64,000 nucleotides of DNA from Crambe crambe (Eukaryota; Porifera; Demospongiae; Poecilosclerida; Crambeidae), in contig OZ004581.1 of assembly GCA_963924555.1 (NCBI GenBank), positions 992,001-1,056,000 of the forward strand, written 5' to 3'. The notes below the pieces were generated by a model. The model searched no databases, had not been told where the DNA came from, and saw only the letters and a list, made by a program, of their open reading frames with translations. Of this stretch, positions 25,201 to 34,273 are shown piece after piece. Numbering within the stretch: the stretch's first letter is position 1; each line of letters begins with the position of its first letter. A program made the translations under genes and the position numbers.

Positions 25201-27888
25201 TGCATGGAATTCAACTTCTTCTGGAGTTCAGACACCTGTTGACTCAACAAGCTGCAAAATCTGTCTTTAACCTAATGAAAAAATATATGATGAATTTATT
25301 AATTAAGATCTATTTGCACTCAGTTCATCATTTGCTATAATCAATCCTCGACCAAATTTCACATTTAAAATACCAGCAGAGAGTTATCACCCACACTCTA
25401 CCAGCTGATTTTTGAAACTTAATTTAGAATTGATCGAGTTATAGCAGTTATAATGAATGATCAAACGATAAGTGAAGGCTAATATTGAAAAGGGGAAATT
25501 ATGAAGCCAACTTGCTGAAGCCAGTTCAAGGCGTGTTGCATAGCAACCATCTAATCACTGCCTAATTTCTACATTGTCATCGATTTTTGATTAATCTTCT
25601 TGTACACAACCATCTTCATAACAAAGTATGAATATCAAAGAAAATGCACCCTTGGGATTAGTGCAACAGGAAAAATAATGACCTTTGAGACTGGCTGTAT
25701 CAGGAATACTGTGGACAGGACACTCTGAAAGAGGATGAACCTCTTAACCAAAAGGTGTCAGTGTATATATACACTCTATATAAAATAACCTCCTAAAGAG
25801 GACAACCTCTCAAGTGTGTCTATTATTTGGAGGTTCTACATCAGTAGTGGTCCAGAGATGGTGGCATCGCACAGAATAGACTTAATGGACACGGGGAACT
25901 GTACTAACTTAGGGGACGCCTCTCCATCACATGGAATTCCAAAGAAGTTATCCCTTTTAAAAACGTACCGCTGCCATCTGCTGCATCTTTATCAATTGTC
26001 TCTTTAGAGGACCTGTATCAGTCACACTGGCCGGGAGGGACATCCCTCCCCCCTCTAACGCACTCTCCTCCTCTCCGCTAGAAGTGAGCTCCATGATCTG
26101 ATTACGAAGCGTGTCTATCTCCTTCTTCTGCTGCTCGATAAACTCTTCCAGCTGGGTAGTTTTCTACATCAGAAAAAAAAAAGAAAAAAATAGAGTATAT
26201 ATTACGCAAGTGTGAAGTGGTCAGAAAGATCAAAAGTCCCTCTAGGACCATATTGTAAAGTATCTCATCCCTCTAGGACCATATTGTAAAGTATCTCAAG
26301 GGTTAAAGTCCCTCTAGGACCATATTGTAAAGTATCTCAAGGGTTAAAGTCCCTCTAGGACCATATTGTAAAGTATCTCAAGGGTTAAAGTCCCTCTAGG
26401 ACCATATTGTAAAGTATCTCAAGGGTTAAAGTCCCTCTAGGACCATATTGTAAAGTATCTCAAGGGTTAAAGTCCCTCTAGGACCATATTGTAAGGTATC
26501 TCAAGGGTTAAAGTCATATTGTAAGGTATCTCAAGGGTTAAAGTCCCTCTAAGACCATATTGTAAGGTATCTCAAGGGTTAAAGTCCCTCTAGGACCATA
26601 TTGTAAGGTATCTCAAGGGTTAAAGTCCCTCTAGGACCATATTGTAAGGGTTAAAGTATGTGAAAAAGGCCACCTCAATCCAAATTGGCTTTAGTTTTCT
26701 CCCTATGGTTTTTATTTTTTGAGGAAATAAATTATAATCACAAAAAATCAAAATTCCCATTTCCTCCTTAAAAGTAGTGGTACCAGAGAAAGCAAGCAGT
26801 GATAATTATTGGATAAACAGTAGCTTAACTGACAGCTGTGATAATTTACTGAGGCTGGGAGGTTATGTCCCTTGTGGGTTTGTTTGGGTCAAAAAAATTA
26901 AATTCATGGGTCTTCAGGAACGGATGGTTTGTATTGCCTACAACCTTCACTTTCAGAGTGTAAGTAGTAACCATGGCATTTTGGGGGTATCCAAGAGCAG
27001 GCTGGTCACGTACAAACTTTGACCTCTTAGATAACTGTTAGTATAAAAAGTGGAATGCATTCCCTCATCTTGAAATACCTCAAGGTGGGTATCAATTCTG
27101 AACTAAGTGAAATTTTCATTTGGGGGGGGGGGGGGGGGGGGGGGGGCAGGTATTTCCTTTTCATGTTAATTCAAGTAGAACATGTTATTGCTACACTTAA
27201 TTAACTCTCAAGCTTTGATGCAAAGGGAGGGGGAAGCTACTTACTGGGTTTTCCCCAGGCTTTAATCCCACTTATTACAGACTCATTAACCTCCAGGCTT
27301 TTAGTAGTTCTTGGGCTGCTGGAGACTAAATGTTGACAGGATCCCAACATCCATTAGGATGAGCATATTAAAGGATACCACTGTTATGTAGTGCAAACCA
27401 TACACATGATAATGCAACATCTACTCTTTCTCTCTTACCACTGCTTCCAAATAACCAGTCGATCCCTTCTTCTGTAAACTATTAACAGTCTTCTTCAGTT
27501 CTGAATTCTCCTGCATCAGAGTTTCCAAAATTTGCCGGGAAGGTCCCGGTATGAACGGGGACTGCCCGGGCTTTGCGCTGGGGATGCTACTGTTCTTTTG
27601 CGACTTGATCTGCCTTTCGAAATTGGCACATCTGTTTTCCAAACGCACCACAGAGACTTCTAGTCTCTTATTCCTCTCTTTCAAAACTGTGACCAACTCG
27701 TTCCGATCTTGCAACAAACGTGCAAGCTCATTCACTCCGAGAATTCGCAGCTGTAATTGATGGTTTTCCTCTCTCAGCTTCTGACATTGATAGTCCAACT
27801 CCTCAACAGTCATGTCTGACTTGTTCTGAAAGATGAAAGAGGGAAGCTCGCTCAGCGGATAAGCAGGGGCCTTCTCCATATCGGTCAT
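19492..27888 (-). CDS. Coiled-coil scaffold-like protein with proline-rich tail, paralogue A
   Basis: The family is not recognised. Twelve exons keep phase: 27439-27888, 25969-26163, 25113-25271, 22530-22716, 22278-22474, 22026-22193, 21696-21806, 21294-21440, 20981-21099, 20669-20841, 20073-20367 and 19492-19687, giving 798 residues. Residues 25-480 are mostly heptad-rich coiled coil broken by short linkers (SPFIPGPSRQILETLMQENS near 115, an acidic ESALEGGG linker near 190). Residues 520-798 are a low-complexity Pro/Ser/Gly/Met tail with SRSQSQ and PPPYGGRG words and no domain. The layout (coiled coil plus disordered tail) is that of an adaptor such as TNIP or NEMO-type proteins, but no diagnostic ubiquitin-binding motif was found, so no function is assigned. 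Paralogue B at 37328-40997 shares exon order, phases and long identical runs. Introns are heavily invaded by minisatellites and hairpins. Confidence 0.82.
19787..19910. repeat. Perfect 61-bp inverted repeat with 2-nt loop
   Basis: Left arm 19787-19847 and right arm 19850-19910 are exact reverse complements, separated by CT. It lies in the last intron of coiled-coil paralogue A, so its transcript would fold into a 61-bp perfect duplex. It encodes nothing and matches no other repeat seen in the window. Confidence 0.95.
20396..20645. repeat. Minisatellite, about 74-bp unit, 3 copies
   Basis: The unit has 'tgtcctggatatagagggtg' and 'cagagagtccacagtgagag' followed by 'gttccactgtgttag'. It is intronic in coiled-coil paralogue A. 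The same unit forms the larger array at 23818-24370 in another intron of that gene. Confidence 0.92.
22726..22752. repeat. (AAT)n microsatellite
   Basis: Nine AAT units directly beside the 3' splice site of exon 4 of coiled-coil paralogue A. A (GA)n run at 22197-22232 sits in the same position at exon 6. Confidence 0.9.
23818..24370. repeat. Minisatellite, about 74-bp unit, 7 copies
   Basis: Same unit as at 20396-20645. One copy has an internal partial duplication near 24270-24295, consistent with slippage. Copies are near-identical, so the array is young. Confidence 0.94.
25690..25845. mobile_element. Family-B hairpin element, intronic copy
   Basis: It carries 'aaaataacctcctaaagagg' and 'gtctattatttggaggttc' in the order typical of the family, in reverse orientation relative to the copy at 35279. 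It is intronic in coiled-coil paralogue A. Confidence 0.7.
26220..26655. repeat. Minisatellite, about 42-bp unit, 10 copies
   Basis: The unit is 'gtccctctaggaccatattg' plus 'taaagtatctcaagggttaaa'. Copies are nearly identical, with a shared A-to-G change in the later half. Intronic. The even spacing is CRISPR-like only in appearance, as there are no unique spacers. Confidence 0.94.
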
Positions 27889-29648
27889 TTCTGACGTTCT
27901 CTCTCTTTTTTAGAGTTTATACAGTGGGTGATTTTTTTTTCCTGAAAAAAAATATTTCAGCTTTGAAATTGAAGGTAGCTATTTTTGTTTTTGGTGAAGC
28001 TAGAAAAAGAAAGAGAAACAAAACTCGTCACGACATACCTTCATTATAATCATCATTAACTACATACACATGTAAGAGTTCAAGCAATTCCAGCTTCTTT
28101 ACAGTCAGCACTGTACTGTTGCCAAGAAGCCAAAAGTATGTAAACAATGGAGTTGCATATCCTTATCATATCCTCCCCAAGAGAGGATATTGAGATAAAT
28201 CTCAGACATAACCTTTCTCTTGGATCATTCCCTAACACAGAGCCAGTATGCTGCCTGTACAGCCATTGGGGCTATAAATGAAATCACAATAGGAACAGTA
28301 CCCTGCCTACTACGCTATTAGTCAATGGTCTGAAATCACAACAAAATTAGAGCTGAATGATAATTTTTCAAGAAAATATTTTGCTAGGTAGATGTTGGCC
28401 ATCACCTACACAGCGAAAAATCTACAACTTGTAACAGGTCTGGACTGCCCCACATACCAGTTATAACCTGTACACTGTAACAGGTCGAAGTCTGTAACAG
28501 GTCTGTATTTTTGGACTGTATCAGACCTGTTGACCCACCAACTGCCTACAGATCAAAAATTAGTATACCAGAATGTAGTAGATTTTTCGCTGTGTAGGCT
28601 ACTTATTGCCCCTAGTCATACAGCTTACAGCTAACGAACAAGTGATTCAGGCCCTCTTGATCCTAGCCATTACAGGTTGTTGAATAACCCTAGACCTAAT
28701 GATAGACTTGTTACAATGCCCCCACAGCTTAAAGTTATGCAGGCTGTCTTATCAATGACCTATTGTCTACTCACTAGTAATTGTGTACTTACACTTACCG
28801 TTGGTTATACAATAGCGATGATTCAGCAGCTACTGTAGATTGATAGCTTGAATCCTGAGAATTCGAATGGCGAAGCTGGGATATCGCACGATATTATATC
28901 CACCAGCAAGTGCTGACTAGTTCTGACTTCACCCAGGTGGTAAGATATGATATATCCAGCTAACAAACGAATAACGCAAGCACTTACAGTCTTAGGCAGA
29001 GATGATAAAATCCAGTTCAGGGGAGGCCCAACAGATGATCTTCGCCTCGCTTTTCCTCACAGGGATAATAAATGTCTGAGGTCACTTGCCGCTACGACCA
29101 AATACTGTCTATGACCTCAGACTCCCGTACTTCCCCTGGTTCCCACGCTTTCAAATAACACCATTCATAGAAGAGGGCCAAATTTAGTCACTGACTTGTA
29201 AGCTAAGCTTGATTTATACGAGTGACTCAAGTGTTCAGTAAGACTCCGATCTTATTTCAGCTATTAGTTTTTGGCTGTAAACCTACTGTACTATACTAGA
29301 CCACCTGCCCTTTAATACATCACACACTTTCAACTTTGCACGCTGCCGTCTAGCTAATTTCCCGGGGGTCCCCCAGCTAGCTAGCTAGAATTAGATCATG
29401 CATCGAGCGCGCACGCGCGAACGCGCGCGCTTACCCGGTACGCGGTACCGGTACCGTACCCATGCGCAGAATAGTGCCGAGTCAGCAAATAATAATAATT
29501 ATCAAAAAACGATTTTTTATGTTTTGAAGCTAGAAATATGAGCTTATCGGAGTATCCAGTCAATATGATAGGGTTGTAGTAGTTCTACTACATCATACTT
29601 CCCATATGGAGAACAATGACTCTATTAAGAAATAGTTGCTAGCAAAAG
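27889..29648. other. Divergent intergenic region between coiled-coil A (-) and WSCD-c (+)
   Basis: It likely contains both promoters and 5' non-coding exons, which cannot be placed without RNA data. It holds a TIR element (28405-28598) and a CpG-rich block at 29395-29465 with nested palindromes (CGCGCGCGC, GGTACCGGTACC), the most CpG-rich spot in this part of the window. Confidence 0.6.
28405..28598. mobile_element. Small TIR element (194 bp, 21-bp perfect TIRs)
   Basis: The exact 21-bp inverted ends (28405-28425 and 28578-28598) begin CCTACACAGCG. The interior has internal repeats of 'taacaggtct' and 'cagacctgtt' and no coding potential. It looks like a MITE. No target duplication is evident. 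Confidence 0.88.
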
Positions 29649-32600
29649 ATGAAGCTGTATTTAAAATTTCTTCTTTCTCTTATCATCACATCTACAGTTG
29701 TCTTGTTATTAACTGTGAACCATTTATCTGGCAGCAAGGGACTTGGGGAAAGACTTGGATCTATGAACATCAAATCAGATGCGATCTTATTTCTACGTAA
29801 GTATCCAGATGGAGCCACGTCTTTCAGGAAATCAAAATCCAATATCCCTTCACTTGGTGTAAATTTCCGCTCAAAGGAACACTTAAATGGCATCTCTGGA
29901 GCAAATTTTAATGAAACCAAAAAACGGCCTCTTATTCACACCAGTGGCAGTATCCCTGGCATCAAGATTGGAAGCCTTAGAGCAAGTCATAGTATGGGTG
30001 TATCGAAACAGAAGAGAAAGGGTATCCTTATTGATTCTACTTCCCACTCCTGTAAGGATGCTCTGTGCACAGAATATTTATCTGACTTTGAAAGGAAATC
30101 ATTCCTCAACTGTCAGAAGAATGCTACAAGAAGACTTGAGAAGATGCTGAATATAAGCAGGAACAGAAGTAATTCTTCTCTGACTCCATCTAATGTAGTA
30201 GCAGAGGAATCTTATGGAGGTGTTTTGGCTTCTGGGGGTTGTAGATTCATGAATGGGAAAGGTGTGTATCTCCCTGACAGTGTCAAAGCATTCCTTCTGC
30301 ACCAGTCCTAGTGGTAAAACAGAAATTTACGCTTTCATGGTCTCCCCACATTCAATAGCTGTACTTCCATTTCAGGGTGTTGGAATTGAGGGGTTCCAGG
30401 TGTCTCCATTTCAGGGGGTTTGAATAGAGGGGTTCCACTGTATACAGAGGTGTCTCCATTTCAGGGGGGTTGGAATAGAGGATTCAGAGGTGTTCCATAT
30501 CAGGGGAGAGGGGGCTCCACTGTATACACAGGTGTTTCCATTTCAGGAGGGAGATGTCTTTTCATGGGGGTTCCAATGTACTGTAGTAATAAATTCTTTC
30601 TGTACAGGAAGAGGTCCAGTGGGTTTGGTTAGTTTTCCAGGCTCAGGAAACACATGGGTCAGGGGACTGTTACAGCAAGCCACTGGAATATGCACAGGTA
30701 AAAAATGAGCAGGTTTGGTGACTAGTTAATGTGTGTGTGTTGTATGAGACGTAAGTATCCTGTGCTACGATAGTATCAGTGATTTTGTGGAGTCAAGGGA
30801 TATCAATATCTAACATTTAATAGCATTATAGCTAGTAGTAGTTTGGACGCACTTGGGACCCAGCCTTTCATCGAGAAGTTGTCCTCTTTTGGAGGTTATT
30901 TTGTATTTAGTGTGGATACAAAGGTACGTTTAGATTGTCCATTGTCGAGAGGTTTGCCTTTGCCTTATACAGGAAGAATCCTTTTTACATTGCAATGATT
31001 CTGGAGTTATTGTATTTGCATTCACTTGTTCCCTTGATCATTCACTATATCTCCTTTAACTTTCTCAATTCTTGACCACACCCACTCTATGAGTTGTTTT
31101 TTTTGCTTTTTTTTTTTTTGTTTTTTTTTTTTGTTTTTTTTGTTTATTGTTTTTAATTAGTTGGTTAAGAATTGAGAAAGCTATGACAATAAAATCAAGG
31201 TTTTGGAGTTTAGTGTTAGTGTAGGAGGACTATTCATGACCATTGTGTGTTGGTTTTGTGGATATACTTAATGGTTGGAAGCAGCTGAAGCATTTATAAG
31301 ATTGCCAAGTGTAACCTTGTACCACAATGTGGCAAGCCGCTTGTATGGGGAACATCATGCTCAACATTCTTGGAACCAAATATCAAAGCCTTGAAAGGTT
31401 GAAAGGTTGGCAGGTTGCTTTTTGAAGTGAAATGAACTCTTGTATTTAAAACATACACTTCTAGAGATTTCAGTGTAGAAGAATTTTCCCCTCTAATTGA
31501 CCTCTTTGACCCTCTTGGGTTGACAGGTTGCTTTTGAAGTGTGAACTCTGGTTTCATTGTAGTCGAGTTTTCCCAAAGCCTGCCACTGCAAGAAAGTATG
31601 GCACTTGTTATGTCATTTCTTGATATTTTTTTTTTTTGGTCCATTTTCCTTCATTGTGTTCCATTCTTTATTTTCCATTCCACTCCTCACAAATTGATAG
31701 TCTCAATGTTTATGATTTCTATTCCACTTCCACTGTTTGTATTCCAGTTCCAACTGTTTGTCAGTGCATTCCATTTGTTATCATTCCCCCCTCCGTTCTT
31801 TATAATACATTTCCATTCCAGTTCTACTACTTGTATACATTCCTTCCACATTCCCATTCCAGTTCCACTGTTTGAGTACATTCCCATTCCAGTTCCACTG
31901 TTTGTGTATAATATTATTCCAGGTGCAGTGTACTGTGATGCTTCCTTGCGTCTGGGGGGGATGGACGGTGAGGGTATCCAAGGCACCTCTGTGCTCATCA
32001 TCAAGTCCCACTCCTCGAAACCAACATGGAGTGCCAAATTGAATCACACAGAATTTGGTGGATGGAAAGTGAGTGATGTAATTATTGTATTCAACTATGA
32101 GGCCACAATGTAATTAACTACAACACTCCATTCAAACCTCCCAACAAAGGACAATCTAAAAGTACCTTTGTATATACACTCCATACAAAATAACCTCCAA
32201 AAGAGGACAACCTCTCTACAAAGGACAATCTAAAAGTACCTTCGCTACACGAAATAACCTCCAAAAAGAGGACCCAACACTTGCAAGTGTGTCCATTATT
32301 CTGTGGTTCCACTGTACACATGATATGCCATAGAAGACTCTGGCTCTCTTCCTCATCAACGAACCATTAAAATTAATCTTGTTCAGAGCCCAAAGAGTAA
32401 TAGCCATTGAGATTTTGTTGTATGTTCACTAAAATAGGAAAGGATTTTATTTGACTCTGTGATTTTCATCATCCGGAACCCATTCCACGCTTTGGTATCA
32501 GAATGGAACCGTGTACTTTCCACCAAACGATACAGCCGTGGGAATCAGATGGGAATGTCCCATGTGGAGCAGCACGGGAAGGAGCACTTTGGCTGGAACA

Positions 32601-33864
32601 GGAACTGGACACGATTCATCAGGTCCAGGCTCAAGAAGTGGGAAAAGCAGTTTAACTGGATCATAAATTGTCCTAAAGATCGTCGGATTTTCGTCATCAG
32701 ATATGAAGATCTCAGGAGGAATGTATTCCATGAGGTGCAAAGGATGCTTGCCTTCTTGCAGTATTATGATTATTCACGTAAGATTTGAGGTGTAGCTTAA
32801 GATTAGAGGGTGTGGTTTATAATTAGAAGGTGTGGCTTAAGATTAGAGGGTGTAGTTTATAATTAGAAGGTGTGGTTTAAGATTCTGATTAGAGGTTGTG
32901 GCTTAAGATTAGAGGGTGTGGTTTAAGATTCTGATTAGAAGTTGTGGCTTAAGATTAGAGGGTGTGGTTTAAGATTCTGATTAGAGGTTGTGGCTTAAGA
33001 TTAGAGGGTGTGGTTTAAGATTCTGATTAGAGGTTGTGGCTTAAGATTAGAGGGTGTGGTTTAAGATTCTGATTAGAGGTACTAGGTTGTGGCTTAAGAT
33101 TAAAGGGTGTGGTTTAAGATTCTGTAGAGGTTGTGGTTTAAGATTAGAGAGGTTGTGGTTTAAGATTAGAGGGGGTATGGTTTAAGATTGAACACTTTGC
33201 TGTGGATCTAATCAAAATTTTGACAATAACCTGAATAGCAAGGCGAGAAGTCAAGTCTAGAATGGTTTTTAAAAGTTGAAATTTGGTTAAGAATTGAAAA
33301 AAAAAAAAAAAAAAAAGTTATAGGAGTGATCAAGATACAAGATAGACTTAATTATTATGAGTAGCCTGAATAGCAGACTGTTTCACAAGTTGAGTCAGTA
33401 TACATGTATAGAGTGCACATCCAAGCATTACATAATATGGGAGAGGTGGCCCTCATCTGCTTGTAGATAATGGTTCTCTACAACGGTGCATGTTCTTGGT
33501 CTCAATTCATTTTAAAAGCATGCACTGTTAGAAAAGTGGTCTGTTGGCAGAAAGGTGGGTTAGTAACTACATAATCAGCTTCATTGTTAGTGACTACTCT
33601 TTTGACAATACATTCAAAACACAATAAGCTTACACACTTTTTTTTCTTTCTTTTTTCACAGACTCACAGCTATTGAGAAGGTTAAGACATGGTTTACAAC
33701 AGAAGACCTTTCAGAGACCAAAGGGGCTAGAGTTTGAACACTTCACCCCCGCACAGAGGAAACTGGTAAACAAGGTCATTCAAGACGTGATACAAAAACT
33801 CTTACCCAAAGTTGGAACCGACTATCACATAGAAGAATACATCCAATCTCAAGTTGAAGACTAA
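29649..33864 (+). CDS. WSCD-type sulfotransferase, paralogue c
   Basis: Predicted Golgi type II PAPS-dependent sulfotransferase. Five exons keep phase: 29649-30261, 30608-30697, 31923-32068, 32438-32777 and 33662-33864, giving 463 residues. Residues 5-24 form the membrane anchor ([17 protein letters not shown]) after a basic start. A stem with a Cys motif ([19 protein letters not shown]) leads to CRFMNGKG. The phosphosulfate loop [19 protein letters not shown] lies at about 212-230, [11 protein letters not shown] opens exon 3, and the 3'-phosphate region [13 protein letters not shown] is in exon 4. Compared with paralogues a and b, the stem exons are joined in one exon and the middle sulfotransferase exons are fused, yet the junctions before and after the PAPS loop keep the same phase. 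It is on the opposite strand, 17 kb from the tandem pair. An AATAAA signal lies at about 34048. Confidence 0.9.
30361..30570. repeat. Minisatellite, about 60-bp unit, 3-4 copies
   Basis: Same unit as at 5880-6045 ('gtgtctccatttcaggggg' plus 'gaggggttccactgtataca'). It lies in intron 1 of sulfotransferase paralogue c. Confidence 0.85.
30838..30970. mobile_element. Family-B hairpin element, truncated copy
   Basis: It has 'cttgggacccagcctttcat', 'gtcctcttttggaggttatt' and 'cattgtcgagaggtttgcc'. Intron 2 of sulfotransferase paralogue c. Confidence 0.7.
32130..32315. mobile_element. Family-B hairpin element with internal duplication
   Basis: It has two copies of 'aaaggacaatctaaaagtac' and two of 'ataacctccaaaa', ending in 'tgtggttccactg'. 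Intron 3 of sulfotransferase paralogue c. Confidence 0.75.
32788..33190. repeat. Minisatellite, about 46-bp unit, 8 copies
   Basis: The unit is 'agattagagggtgtggttta' followed by 'agattctgattagaggttgt'. It starts about 10 bp after the 5' splice site of the last intron of sulfotransferase paralogue c. Confidence 0.92.
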
Positions 33865-34044
33865 TTCTCATCAATTATTTTAAAATCATTAGCTGCTAGT
33901 TCAACATAAGAGAATCACTAGTTTGATAGCTATCAGCATTATGGCTACTGCACATACATAGAGTATCCCAGGTGGAAATCAAATCAAATGTTGGCATTCT
34001 TGCTCTTTATAATCATCCATTTTAATTTATATTATTATTTTTGT

Positions 34045-34055
34045 ATTAATAAAAA
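34045..34055 (+). promoter_or_regulatory. Candidate polyadenylation signal for WSCD-c
   Basis: An AATAAA word about 185 nt after the stop codon, within an A/T-rich run. It is the first such word downstream of the gene. Confidence 0.45.
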
Positions 34056-34273
34056 AAAATCTAATTAGCTATAATATAACATCTGTGAGTCTGTGACTAT
34101 TGCTACTGTGTTACCTATGGCAACTGTATGATAATAATGATGGTTTCAAAGGTGAATGATTAAAAAGATTAGTAAGTATATTGAGAACTGCATGATCCTG
34201 AAGAAAAAAAAAGAGTAGCTAACTAGCTATAGGGTAGCCCAAGAATAAGTAAGTATTCTAGTGATACTTTCCA

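Noticed and set aside
26220-26655. Regularly spaced repeats resembling a CRISPR array
   Set aside because: The whole 42-bp unit is repeated with no unique spacers, in an intron of a eukaryotic gene.
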